DNA of 24,728 nucleotides from Isoetes engelmannii (GCA_011763485.2 JAANSK020188878.1:1-24728), one strand, 5' to 3'; positions 1 through 9,155 are shown, numbered from the stretch's first letter. A program made the numbers and translations. Notes: a model not told the origin generated them from the letters alone.

Positions 1-406
1 ACCGAATCCCACGTGGGCATGACACGCAATTTACTGATTCCACGTGGACCATCTTATTTAAATCTTGAGCCAACTTTTCCGTTTGTGCCTGTGGGATATT
101 ACCTTGAAAATTTGAAGAACCCTAATTTGATCAGGGCAAGATCTGGATTTTTGGAAGCTTCTGACTAGCAAATCATTACCATAACATCCCGGCCTGACCT
201 ATACAACACCAAGAAGCCCATACTTTGGCTAAATGACAAGCCAATCAGTCGGATTTCCCAAGATTGCAACATAACAGAGCATTTTAAAAAGGGGGCAAGT
301 TCAAATGAGAAATCTCAGGGGCTTAGACGCAAATTGAAGTTTGATAAGGTGAAGTACATGCAGGATCGACCTTCTGCAAGCGGATTCGACCTTCCTTGCT
401 GCTGAA
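1..406 (+). pseudogene. Unidentified coding-like stretch at left edge
   Basis: Reading frame 1 is open over nearly all of the first 400 bases, apart from an interruption, and its composition looks protein-like: aromatic and proline-rich (EPTFPFVPVGYY) in the first half, then basic and lysine-rich (LRRKLKFDKVKY) in the second. It enters from outside the window, so the true start is not visible. I do not recognise the family. It could be a decayed host exon or part of an old mobile element such as a gag-like region. No methionine start, splice site or promoter can be assigned, and nothing nearby gives it a context, since the next recognised feature is a dispersed repeat about 570 bases away. 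Confidence 0.3.
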
Positions 407-977
407 TTCTCTCGATTTGGCAGTAAAGCTGATCAAGAAACCTGTCCAGAAATGGAAGAACACTTTCCTCATGCTTCGTGAGCATTGGAAATTGTCTCAA
501 ACAATCTTTATGAAGTTCAAGTGAATTAAAATCCAAATTTGGTAAAAGCTCTCTTGTACATTTAAGTTGAAACTTGAAAAGTATGCTTAAAAATCTCTAA
601 AAATCGATATTTACATAGAATTCTAAGTGGTTAAAGTTCTCTCAGACTAAAATTTAAACTCTAAATGTTGTTATCTATTCACAAAATGCAAAAAATATAT
701 AGTTAACCTAGACCTGATACATTTCTCTTTGCAACTAGTACTTCTATTCGGTTCTTAGGGTCATACAAGTCCATCCAATCCAAAAAATAGTCAGTTGACA
801 CCTTTTGAAACATTGCAATTACAAGTACAAGTTTTGCTTCATGGAAACATTTCGAACAGCCAAGTTTTAACCTCATTGTCAACTGTTCTACAGTGAAATA
901 CAGTCTGTCAGGCTCAAATTTGTGGTCATTCAGTACATCCTTTTTTTTTTTTTTATCAACATCATAGTTTGCGCGTG
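407..977. other. AT-rich spacer, nothing recognised
   Basis: AT-rich DNA with a long T run near 941-954. Open frames on the minus strand here (315-536 and 703-1074) have no recognisable domain and overlap a homopolymer and a dispersed repeat, so I do not call them genes. Confidence 0.5.
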
Positions 978-1379
978 TTCTACAGAGACTTTGTAAACCA
1001 GTCCAAGTGTTTCTGGTCTGAAAAGATCTCTCCATATTCTTCTGCAAAAGATAGCTCCCTGCTAGGGTCACCAAAATCTTGACCCGTTCAGTGAGATCAT
1101 TTTTGAAGAAATTGTTGTAAGAGACTTGAAAGGGGATTCAATCCACATCTGCACACACATCTTAAGCACACTTTCAGTTTGAATCTAACTTTGAATACCT
1201 CAAATTTTGTCTGTGGTGAGGTACAGAGCATACAGTCTTTTTTCTAGAATTGGAAATTCAGTCCTAACAACAAAGTTAAGCTTTGTCTTTGCAAATTTAA
1301 GGCACAGAGTGGTTGCCTGAAGCAACCTGGAGGCCCTGCACCACTGAGGTTGAGGGCTTGCCAGGAATACCCTCAACAA
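978..1379 (+). repeat. Dispersed repeat, copy A
   Basis: Aligns over about 400 bases with copy B (4795-5196). Both run through a TCTACAGAG start, an AAGATC block, a TGACC.GTTCAGTG-like block and a TTTGCAA box into a nearly identical 79-bp core (1301-1379 here). Outside the core the two copies are clearly diverged and gapped. Copy A stops abruptly at 1379 where the gypsy remnant begins, while copy B continues beyond that point. The pair flanks the gypsy pol remnant in direct orientation, so they could be decayed LTRs. They could equally be independent copies of another repeat, since no TG..CA ends, primer-binding site or target duplication is visible. Confidence 0.6.
1301..1379 (+). repeat. 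79-bp conserved structured core (copy A)
   Basis: Matches 5118-5196 with three transition differences in 79 bases. It carries the stem GGTTGC/GCAACC around a 5-base loop, and a second stem GTTGAGGG/CCCTCAAC around a longer loop. The segment GGCACAGAGTGGTTGCC resembles the box A of Leu/Ser-type tRNAs. The box B seen downstream of copy B is absent here because copy A ends first. Confidence 0.55.
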
Positions 1380-1933
1380 TGATAAGCAAGGTCTTTATTT
1401 GTAGGTTATTTGTTTGAGATTACTAGTCTTCTTGAAGAAATAAAGGATGTATTTGCTTGGGACTACTCTGAGCTCATTGGCATCAAATAAGAGGTATATC
1501 AATTTGAGATGTAAAAGAAGGTTGTAAAGCTGTTTTTCAAAGATTAAGAAGGATTAATGTTGTACTTTTGGATCTAATCAAAGAAGAGTTGCATAAAATG
1601 TTAGATGCAGGAGTCATTGTGGAGATCATCAACCCTCAATGGGTATCTTACATTGTATCAATGGAGAAAAAGAGTGGTGCTTTGAGAATTTGCATAGACT
1701 ATCGAGATCTTACAAATGTACCATCAAAGATTGTTATCCTTTGCCATGCTTAGAGGGGATTTTGTATGTTGTTGCAGGATAAGACATGTAATCCTTTCTA
1801 TATGGATATTTAGGTTAGATCAGCACCAAAGAAAGACCAGCCAAAGACTTCATTCATCAATCCTTGGGGTACTTATGCCATGAAAAGGATGCCATTTAGT
1901 TTAATGAATGCACCAGCCAATTTCTAAAGTGCT

Positions 1934-2512
1934 ATGGATGTTATTTTCAAGTCAACGCCTGCCGAAGAGTTCAGAGTTTACCTAGATGATCTTTGTTTAG
2001 GTTCTCTTAATACTAATCATGTGGAATTGCTTGCAAATATTTGTACCCTATGCATAAGTTATGGAGTCAACCTTAATCCCAAGAAATGCATTTTTTTTTT
2101 TTTTTTTGCATCAAAAGATCAACTCTTAGGCCATGAGCTATCTGGTCAAGGCATGCAAGTAGCTCAGTACAAGGTTGAAGCCCTCAAGAAGTTAGTTGCT
2201 CCTCAAAATCTGAAGCAGGTTAAGAGTTTCATTGATATGACAAGTTTTCTTAGGATGTACATTCCAAATTTTGCTCATATTGTGGGTCCTATCTCTAAGT
2301 TGACAAGGGTAGGCAAGTTTTCTAAACATGAAAGTAAACATATACCTGTCACATGGACTCTAGAATGTCAAGAGGATTTTGACTTCCTTATTTCATCAGA
2401 ATGTGAAGCCACACTCTTGAAAAAACCAGACATGAACATGTCTTTTGAAGTTTACATTACTATTACTAAAAAAGACATAGGCCTTGCTTTTTTGCACTAT
2501 ATTATTTGCTAG
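1934..2512 (+). pseudogene. gypsy reverse transcriptase palm/thumb fragment
   Basis: This is the longest open piece of the gypsy remnant. It shows YLDDLC, the variant of the YVDD active-site box usual in this family, followed by the NPKKC and LLGH thumb motifs and the start of the RNase H region. It is a fossil within the element at 1381-3900 and is not expected to make a working enzyme. Confidence 0.85.
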
Positions 2513-3319
2513 CAAACAATAGTCTGTTCTTGAAAAAGAGATGCACCAGAATGGAGAAGAGTGATGCTGCATTGACATTCCTTATTAATAGACAAGGTCA
2601 TTTGCTTCTAAAAAGTCAAGTTCAAGCTTACATGAAGCAAAATCCATGGGGTTGCTATGTATGGTAAGGCAACTAGCAAGCCAAAGATCCAAAGGTGGGC
2701 TTTTAAGTTGCAGTGATATGATATTACTGTGAAATAATTGCATTTAGTAAGAAATCCGAGTCTTTATTTTGCCTATGTATTTTTTGACCATGAGGATGAG
2801 TTGGATACGTCCGACACTTCACTTGCAGTAGCACATTTGCAGGAGACACGAGAAAATCAAGCTCATGGAGGCTGGCAACAACCTATCAGGAACTCCTTGC
2901 AACATAAGATGATGCCCCTCAAGTTTGACCTCGAGTCAACAAAGGAGATTTTAAACAAAGTGCAGGAAATTCAAGCTGATAAATGATGTTTTGTGCATGA
3001 TCAATAGAGATGGAGTTGCTAAGGTGTGTCGATGAAGAAGAGGCAACTATGATCATCAAGGAGATGCACAAGGTATTTGTGGAGGACACTTTGCTGGAGA
3101 TACTACAGCAAAAAAAATACTCAGGTCAGGATATTATTGGCCTACTATTTTCAAGGATTGTTTTGATATTATAAAGACTTGCCATCAATGTCAAGTCTTT
3201 TGTAAGAGAATTCTTCTTCCAGCTGTTTTGAATCCTATTGTGGACCATTTTAGATATGGGGGCTTGATTATGATGGTCCCATTAACCCTTCTTCTGCAAG
3301 CCAGCATCAACACATCATT

Positions 3320-3646
3320 GTGGCTACAGATTACTTCACTAAGTGGGCAGAAGCAATACCTTTGAAACAAGCCAATGCCATTACAACAACAAGGTTCTTA
3401 CATGAATATGTGTGTGCCAGGCTTGGTATCCCATTTAAGATAAATTCTGATAGAGGTACACGTTTTCTTAATGAAGTCATTGCTAATTTGTTGTGTATTC
3501 TTAAGGTCAAGCACACAAAGAGTTCCTTATACTATCCACAAGGTAATGGACAAGTTGAATCTACTAATAAGGTGTTGAAAAGTATTTTGCAGAAGACAGT
3601 GGAAGCAAACAAGAGGGATTGGCATGTCAAAATAATGGGCTTATAG
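3320..3646 (+). pseudogene. gypsy integrase core fragment
   Basis: This open stretch begins at the integrase core (ATDYFTKWAEA) and holds the second catalytic block (NSDRGTRF) and the GNGQVEST block that carries the catalytic Glu. Spacing and order fit the Ty3/gypsy DDE integrase fold. It is a fossil belonging to the remnant at 1381-3900, and downstream sequence to about 3890 resembles the integrase C-terminal part. Confidence 0.85.
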
Positions 3647-3904
3647 AGTTACCATCAAGGCAGCTACAAATCATACACCATTAAACTTAGTCTATGGCAT
3701 TGATGTTGTGCTTCTAGTAGAGCTGGAGTTGCCATCTTTGAGGTGAGCTCACAAATTGTGCTTACCTTTTGAAAATGCCTTGCAGGAAAGGTTGGATGCT
3801 TTGCTGCATTTGGATGAGTATAGATTGTAAGCTGAGAATGCTAATTTACTGAGAAAATTTAAGGACTTAGCTGCATCAAGGCAAAAACCCTCTAAAACCC
3901 CTTT

Positions 3905-4126
3905 GGTTTGGGTGCATATTCACACGCGGGGTGACTCTGGGCAATGAGAGCTGTTGGATGGGCATATTCACGAGTTATACCTTGATTTGGACCGTAGATG
4001 GGGATCCTCGTTTGTGGACTCGACAAGGCCGACAACAGGTTACTGAGGTTCTAGTGGTGCTTAATGAGCTTCAACGGGAGGAGGGTTGTTACATTGCCGA
4101 AGAATACAACATTTGTACGTTCATGA
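3905..4126 (+). other. Unidentified open stretch, possible upstream exon
   Basis: An open frame runs through 3905-4137 (3931-4137 if started at a GTG). It reads as ordinary soluble-protein sequence, with TVDGDPRLWTRQGRQQ and then VLNELQREEGCYIAEE, and has higher GC than its surroundings. A good splice donor (GTAAGT) sits at 4127, and the frame closes a few codons later. It follows the end of the gypsy integrase directly, so it could be an extra 3' part of that element, but I see no retroelement domain. I do not recognise the family. A captured host gene fragment is the main alternative. Confidence 0.3.
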
Positions 4127-4181
4127 GTAAGTTCTAAGTTGTTTCCGTTCGGTTTCATGATTTTTCAACTGCTAGATTGGA

Positions 4182-4571
4182 ATGATTATAAACATCCTAT
4201 TGCTCGAATATACAGAAGTTGTGTCAAATGGGGCGTATAGTGTACCCCCTCGAATCTGGGAGGACGGGGAATCGCCATCCGACGGAGAAATGCTAGCATT
4301 GCTGAAAAGGACCATTGTCCAAGTCAAGGCTCTGAAGAGATTGCTAAATATGGACCATCTGTGGGAAGGTAACATGCTGAAATATCATTTCGATGAGATG
4401 TATGTTGCACATAGGTTTGAGAAGCAGAGCTTGGTCAAGGACTTGCTACGGGATCGTCCAGAGATATGTCGAACCCTGGACCGACTACTCTGGAATCAAC
4501 CCATCGATGTCCCAGATGTCACTATTGAGGATGTCCCAGGTGTCACTCTGGAGAATTATGTGTATTTTTGA
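4182..4571 (+). other. Unidentified 129-codon open stretch, possible downstream exon
   Basis: An open frame of 129 codons from an ATG at 4182, ending in a stop at 4571. Features visible are an acidic segment (IWEDGESPSDGEMLALL), a helical basic segment (RTIVQVKALKRLL), a charged helix (KQSLVKDLLRDRPEICRTL) and a short internal repeat near the end (PDVTIEDV, PGVTLEN). A CAG acceptor at 4213-4215 would start an exon at 4216 in this frame, and it is phase-compatible with the donor at 4127, giving an 89-base intron. No known domain is recognised. The length, composition and splice signals favour a gene fragment over chance, but this is inference. Confidence 0.35.
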
Positions 4572-4794
4572 ACAGAAGGAGAAGGCAAAAACATGCCACC
4601 ACAAATATGATGTAGTAGAATATGTATATTGTTTGATCTGATTATTATATCTATCTTCAACGAATGGGATCTTGAACACATTTGGGTTTAGGGTTCGATA
4701 AACCGTTCTTGAGCAAAACAAGTCTGTCACATTTAAATCTCTCATTGTTCAAGTTCTATCACTTCTTTTGCAAAATTTTCAGGTTGCACCAAGT
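4572..4794. other. AT-rich spacer
   Basis: No gene, RNA or repeat is recognised here. Short open frames on either strand lack any domain. Confidence 0.4.
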
Positions 4795-5240
4795 CTACAG
4801 AGCCGTCAGAGTCCTATACAAGTGTCAAAATCCAAAAAAGATCCCGTAGATTTGATTTGCAAAGTTGAGCTCTCTGCCAGGGTCATTGACCAAATTTTGA
4901 CCTGGTCAGTGTGATCTTTTTGAGCAAGACCCTTTATTAGACTTGATTCCAGCCTGAAACCACATTCTCACACATCTTTTGAGCTTCTATTTAGATTGAC
5001 ATTAGTTTCAAAATCTTCAAACTGTGTTTGCAAAAGATCTTAGAGTCCAGACTATTTTTTCTTGAACTGGAAAAGCAGCTATGAGTTGAAATTTGAGCTT
5101 GATTTTTGCAATCTAAAGGCACAGAGTGGTTGCCTGAAGCAACCTGGAGGTCCTACACCACTGAGGTTGAGGGTTTGCCAGGAATACCCTCAACAACTTG
5201 TTGCCAAGAGGTTAGGGGTTCAAGTCTTTGAATCTCACGA
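4795..5240 (+). repeat. Dispersed repeat, copy B, with tRNA-like promoter boxes
   Basis: Diverged partner of 978-1379, in the same orientation. It contains the conserved core at 5118-5196 and continues past the point where copy A stops. The continuation includes GGTTCAAGTC at 5217-5226, a good match to the RNA polymerase III box B consensus. Together with GGCACAGAGTGGTTGCC (5118-5134), which resembles a Leu/Ser tRNA box A, this suggests a tRNA-derived segment (SINE-like). However, the shared sequence begins about 300 bases upstream of the box A match, so the tRNA-like part would be internal to a larger repeat. The A-to-B spacing of about 85 bases is long even for class II tRNAs. Confidence 0.5.
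5118..5196 (+). repeat. 79-bp conserved structured core (copy B)
   Basis: Near-identical to 1301-1379. Two hairpins are visible. GGTTGC (5128-5133) pairs with GCAACC (5139-5144) around CTGAA. GTTGAGGGT (5166-5174) pairs perfectly over nine bases with ACCCTCAAC (5186-5194) around an 11-base loop. Confidence 0.6.
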
Positions 5241-5318
5241 AAAAAAAAATGTTGACAAAAAAGTCAATGATCAACGGTCGAGTTGGATTAAGGTGCACCA
5301 GGAGCACATTAGAAAAAT

Positions 5319-5497
5319 TTAATGGCCTTTGGGCGCACGCCAACCTATATGGACACTTGTTTTTGGTCAAAACATGGTCAAATGCTTCGAATGAGGATAC
5401 TATTTTCCTCTACTCGTCGAGTGGAGTTCGAGTATAACCTCAACTAGAATAATTCTAATGGCCTCTGAGCGCACGCTAACCCATATGAGCACTTTGT
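5319..5497 (+). repeat. Direct repeat pair of about 42 bp
   Basis: The sequence beginning TAATGGCCT at 5319-5360 recurs at 5455-5497 with scattered differences, including a shared GCGCACGC block and the end CACTT(T)GT. The second copy abuts the 5' end of the LINE fragment, so it may mark the insertion boundary, but it is too long and too diverged to be a simple target-site duplication. Confidence 0.6.
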
Positions 5498-5772
5498 AGA
5501 GACAAAAAGGATGGGGGATTGGGCTGCAAGGATCCCTTCACACAACCTCAGGCTTTAGCAGCTAGATTTGTTTGGCGTGTTCTACAAGGTAACACCTCTC
5601 CCGCCTTGAAGTTTGTTAGTCATTGGTTTCAGCTATGTAAGGTCAAAGGCAAACCCTCGCTTCCCAGGGATGAGTTGGGTGCAACCTTTAGGGATTTTAA
5701 AATTGCCCCAGGAACCTCTCCGGTGATGCGAAGAATACTCCAGGCTTGGGGGAAAGTACAAAACTTATGCTT
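5498..5772 (+). mobile_element. L1-type LINE ORF2 fragment, 5' part (truncated)
   Basis: The frame at 5501-5772 reads KKDGGLGCKDPFTQPQALAA followed by RFVWRVLQGN and AWGKVQN. This is the region of plant L1-type ORF2 that lies after the reverse transcriptase, where GGLG(I/C)KD.....ALLAKW.WR is typical. The endonuclease and reverse transcriptase domains are missing, so the copy is 5'-truncated, as is common for LINEs. The frame is open up to 5772, where a solo LTR interrupts it. Removing the 1,840-bp LTR plus one 5-bp target copy leaves the same frame running on from 7613. The LINE therefore predates the LTR insertion. Confidence 0.8.
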
Positions 5773-6070
5773 TGTGACGTTCCATAATAATATACAGTAT
5801 AAATATGTATATTATGTATGCCACGTCACTGGTACATAACGTATCCCCGCATACCTGTAGACGGTATAGAGCACCCATGGGGCAACGTGCCCATTGAACC
5901 ATTATATTGTGCATTGGTATGCCAATATAACCATTAACATGCAAATATAGTATATTGGCATTAGCATTCAATGCCGATAAACCATATTAGGACTATTGTC
6001 ATTAACATATGCCAAGTGGCATCATTCTAGGGCTTTAGATCCGTAAACCATAGCTAAAACCCTAGTGGCC

Positions 6071-6093
6071 ATTTATAAACCCTTAAACCCTAA
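6071..6093 (+). promoter_or_regulatory. TATA-like box and telo-box inside the solo LTR
   Basis: ATTTATAAA is followed five bases later by AAACCCTAA, a plant telo-box sequence often seen near 5' ends of growth-related genes. A further AAAACCCTAG lies just upstream at about 6057-6065. The position 300 bases into the LTR fits an LTR promoter. This is motif evidence only. Confidence 0.35.
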
Positions 6094-6886
6094 AGTTTCC
6101 CTTCTGGGAAACTCGCCAAAGGGAAGGACGTCTTGGGATTCGCCCCAATAGCTGGGAGTTCTTAGGAGTCATGTAGCAGCTAGCCCAAGCCTTGTAGGAG
6201 CAGGCCGAGGTCCTTGTGAAGCACGACCATTAGGTAGGTGATGGATTACAGCAGCTAGGAGCCATCTCGGATGACCCATCTCAGATTTTCCCTTGCAGCC
6301 AAGCCTTGGGAGGTGTGCAGCAGCCCGCATCCATTCGAATCAACCCATTGGAGTCTTGGGAAGCATGCCAGGAGCTATGGAGGGATATAGAGGACCCATG
6401 CCCGGTAGCCAAGGATCCGGTAGGTCCATTTTGCATTCTAGGAACTCCTCGTAGCATTCATTAGTCATTCTTGGCCTCTAGCATAGAACTAACTAATGAA
6501 TGTTGATTATCTATGTGTATGGCATGTATGTACATGTATCTATTTCTGTTGTGATATTTCAGTTTGTTCTATTGCTTTGCTTATGGTTGTCTATGATGTT
6601 TTGCTCCCTCTTGTGTATTGGGAAGGGGGATAGAGACCCTATCCTTAGTTTGTAGTATGATCATAGAGTTAGTCCCAATTAATTCCCATTAATTGCGGCC
6701 TGTGCATAGTAGCCCGCCTGTGTTGAGTTCCTAGGGGTCAGACCAGATTATAAGGGCGGATATGTCCCATAGCAGTTAGCTCCCTCTGGTGTGTAAGGCC
6801 TACCGGGGAGCACTGTAGACTAGGCCAAATACTCAGGGAGTGCGTGTATCCTGAGTATGGGTTCGACACCTGTTGGGGATAAGAAG

Positions 6887-6978
6887 CCATGCGTTGCAGT
6901 TGGATGTAGTTCCAAGCCTGGCGATGGTGCCACCATGCGTTGCAGTTGGGTGTAATCCAAGCCTGGCGGTGGGTGGTA
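6887..6978 (+). repeat. 46-bp tandem duplication in solo LTR
   Basis: The unit starting CCATGCGTTGCAGTTGG occurs at 6887-6932 and again at 6933-6978 with a few differences, both ending in CCAAGCCTGGCGRTGG. Confidence 0.8.
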
Positions 6979-7612
6979 GTTCCCTTCTATTGGGTTAAGT
7001 CGAGTACGGACAGTTGGCGTCCTCTAGTCTGCCTACTATGACATAGATCACCTAGTGGGGGAGAGATCCCCTTACCTGTCTCATCGGGACTGGGGAGATG
7101 CAACCCAGTAGTAGCCCCTCTGGCTATGCCCCCAGTAGACTACGGTCCAACCCCGAAGATCATCAACCTATCTGCAAGGTATGCACAGGAGGGGCGGATG
7201 GAGTGGACAACCCAACGGCCATGCTCTATTGCCAGCCAACTCCGTTGTTATGATTCCGTCTGCATTGATCTCTGGAGACCCAAGCCTCAGTCATACCATG
7301 AGTCCGAGCCTTGGGTAGGATTTCCCTTTTCTGTTATGATGTACGTTGATACATGGATTATGGTGAGTACCATCCTTCGAGGTGGTGTTAGATGTATTTG
7401 GTTCATTGTTCTTATGTTTGTTTCGCTTCCGCATTGATAGGTGGATCTCAAGGGAGTCAATGGCACGCCCGGTCCTCCCACTCAGGTCCTTGATCTCCAT
7501 CAAGGATGCTGTGTCAGACGGACGACCCCCTTGTTGGCATGTTTGGCTAGCAGGGGGGAATGAACCAGTACTTATATGGTGGGGGCACCGTATACGAGTT
7601 GGGTACGTCACA

Positions 7613-8855
7613 TGCTCCCCCTCTGACTTGCCTCTGGATGCTGGTAAGGTGAGCCTTTTCTAGAATGTAAAGGTACGGGGAGTAGATAATCTTCCTCTGG
7701 CTATGGTACATCCCCGGCTTTTTGGGAAATGGGGACCCATGGGGTATCTAGACTTCATCATCTTTGGGAGCATGACAGATGGATCTCATGGTCTACATTT
7801 GAACGGAGGGTGCCTAATGTTGGAGAAGGAGATAGGAAGGTCTTTAGGGAACTAAAGGCAAATGTTTCTGGACTTTCCGGGGTGAAGGGTCCTGAGGAGA
7901 GCTGGTGTTGCCTGGGCTCTCCTATCTTCAGTGTGTCCAAAGTATATCATGCCCTTTGTGATGACTATCCTCTTAAAGCAGAGGTAACACTTGGAGTCAC
8001 TAGCTTTGTGGTTGTTCAACTCTTGGCCAATTCTTGGAAATCTATCTGTTCTAGAAGAATCCAAGTTTTTCGTTGGTTAGTCCTTCAGGATGGGCTCTCC
8101 TCTAAGGTAAAGCTCTTCCAGAGGGATATATCAGCAGATGATTTGTGCCCCTTGGGGTGTCAAGTAAGTGAATCTACCTCTCATATCTTTTTTTTTCCTA
8201 AGATCTTTGAATTTTGGTCTTGGGCTTCTCCGATTTTGGGGCTTGACATCCACCACTTGACCTGGCATGGTATCATCATCTCATCTGACAATTGTTCGAT
8301 TTCAGCCTCATTGATATCTATTGCCCTATGGGTAGTTTGGAAGCACCGATGTGAGGTTGCTTATGGGGGGCAAGGAATCTCTACCAATAATATAAAAGGT
8401 TTCTTCAATATGGAAGTTGCCCTAATGGCCCTAGCCCACCATAGGAAGTGGGGGGTACACTATGATAAGGGACTTGATAGAATTGGGAAGATTGACGGGT
8501 TCTACAACTATTTTAAGTGCCACTGGATTGTTTTAGAAGATAACAATCTACAAGTAAGGTAACTCTCATCCCTGATCAATGAGGCCTCAAGCTACATATG
8601 TTTGGTGGAGATAGGCTCTTTTTGATCTATAGTATTCACTATTGTGGAGAAGAAGGTGTCTTTTCCTATAGTATCTACACTAGTGGAGAAGAAGAGCATG
8701 TGGTTCCTATGGTGCACCCCTCCTATGTTAAGTTAGGGGCTCTCTTCCTTCTTTGGCTCAATTCTTTCTATCTATCCCGTATGAGGATCTCATGTACCTT
8801 TTTACCCTATTTTATAGAACTAAATTCTAAAAAAAGAAAAGAAAAGAAACCCCAA
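7613..8855 (+). mobile_element. L1-type LINE ORF2 3' part with tail
   Basis: Continuation of the LINE at 5498-5772 after the solo LTR. A short in-frame piece (SDLPLDAGKVSLF) runs to a stop at 7661-7663. Near 7730 the reading shifts into the frame of a 278-codon open stretch (7729-8562), which holds the zf-RVT domain and the conserved C-terminal ALWVVWKHRCEVAYGG block. The 3' untranslated part runs from 8563 and has a small internal duplication (CTATAGTAT... GTGGAGAAGAAG) at about 8629-8696. The A-rich tract at 8829-8850 marks the 3' end. No clean target duplication was found. Confidence 0.8.
7729..8562 (+). pseudogene. LINE ORF2 C-terminal fragment with zf-RVT domain
   Basis: This 277-residue open piece contains SPIFSVSKVYHALCDD (about residues 64-79), the strand before the zinc domain of plant LINEs. 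The zf-RVT domain covers about residues 105-165: VFRWLVLQDGLSSKVKLFQR, then CPLGC (Cys140, Cys144), ESTSH (His152) and a closing FW pair. The usual last cysteine before the tryptophan is not seen, and Phe/Pro stand there instead. Residues 203-225 (LISIALWVVWKHRCEVAYGG) match the conserved tail. Its ATG is internal to the original ORF, so it is a fragment of a dead copy rather than a gene start. Confidence 0.85.
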
Positions 8856-8888
8856 GAAACATTTCAGGTAAGTAGATAATAGAAACTG

Positions 8889-9121
8889 AATCTTTTTATT
8901 TTGCTATTATCTGTGGACGTCCAATGAGCATATTTTGTACAAATGCTATCTCTCCACAAATCTGCACCTTCTATTTTGAATGTTCATTGTATATTCTTGT
9001 TTTCTCTTTTTTATTTTGCTATTATCTCTGGAACGTCCGATGAGCATATTTTGTACAAATGCTATCTCGCCACAAATCTGCACCTTCTATTTCGAATGGT
9101 CATTGGATATTCCTATTTTCG
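8889..9121 (+). repeat. 116-bp tandem duplication
   Basis: Two adjacent copies, 8889-9004 and 9005-9121, share the run TTTTGCTATTATCT, then CATATTTTGTACAAATGC and CACAAATCTGCACCTTCTAT. They are roughly 90 percent identical by eye. The pair lies between the LINE tail and the inverted repeat upstream of the carrier gene. Confidence 0.85.
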
Positions 9122-9155
9122 TCGTTGCATCAGCGGAGGCAACCCAAAAAGAAGA

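Larger units (their letters stand above)
1381..3900 (+). mobile_element. Ty3/gypsy retrotransposon pol remnant (broken)
   Basis: Successive + strand stretches in several frames match gypsy pol in the normal order. A linker just before reverse transcriptase (KDVFAWDYSEL) is at about 1440-1480. Reverse transcriptase fingers (LDAGVIVEIINPQWVSYIV, then CIDYRDL) lie at 1568-1750, and palm and thumb (YLDDLC, NPKKC, LLGHELSGQG) at 1934-2512. The RNase H-to-integrase linker is near 2738-2986, the integrase zinc-binding region near 3120-3200, and the integrase core (ATDYFTKWAEAIPLKQA, then DRGTRF, YYPQGNGQVEST) at 3320-3646, with its tail to about 3890. Gag and protease are absent. No chromodomain or convincing own LTRs are seen. 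It carries many breaks and is old. I cannot place it in a lineage with confidence. Confidence 0.9.
5773..7612. mobile_element. Solo LTR of an LTR retrotransposon, inserted in LINE
   Basis: The segment begins TGTGACGT and ends ACGTCACA, an exact 8-base inverted terminal repeat with TG..CA ends. It is flanked by TGCTT (5768-5772) and TGCTC (7613-7617), a 5-base target duplication with one difference. It is 1,840 bp long and encodes nothing recognisable, as expected for a single LTR left after LTR-LTR recombination. TGTGACG starts are common in plant chromovirus (Tekay-like) LTRs, so Ty3/gypsy is likely but not proven. If it reads on the + strand, a TATA-like ATTTATAAA is at 6071-6079 and a telo-box AAACCCTAA at 6085-6093. 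It is younger than the LINE. Confidence 0.8.

Noticed and set aside
315-1074. Two minus-strand open frames (315-536 and 703-1074).
   Set aside because: No recognisable domain. The first overlaps a coding-like + strand frame and the second overlaps a T run and the start of repeat copy A, so they look like chance frames.
978-5240. Calling repeats A and B the LTRs of the gypsy remnant between them.
   Set aside because: No TG..CA ends, primer-binding site, purine tract or target duplication was seen. Copy A abuts the reverse transcriptase region with no gag, and unrelated open stretches intervene on the other side. Left as a possibility only.
5773-7612. A large MITE or other DNA transposon instead of a solo LTR.
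   Set aside because: Inverted ends are only 8 bases, begin TG and end CA, and the target duplication is 5 bases. This fits an LTR better than the known DNA transposon superfamilies.
7126-7663. Several overlapping open frames on both strands at 7126-7663.
   Set aside because: They lie inside or straddle the end of the solo LTR. Only the last codons after 7613 belong to a real (LINE) frame.
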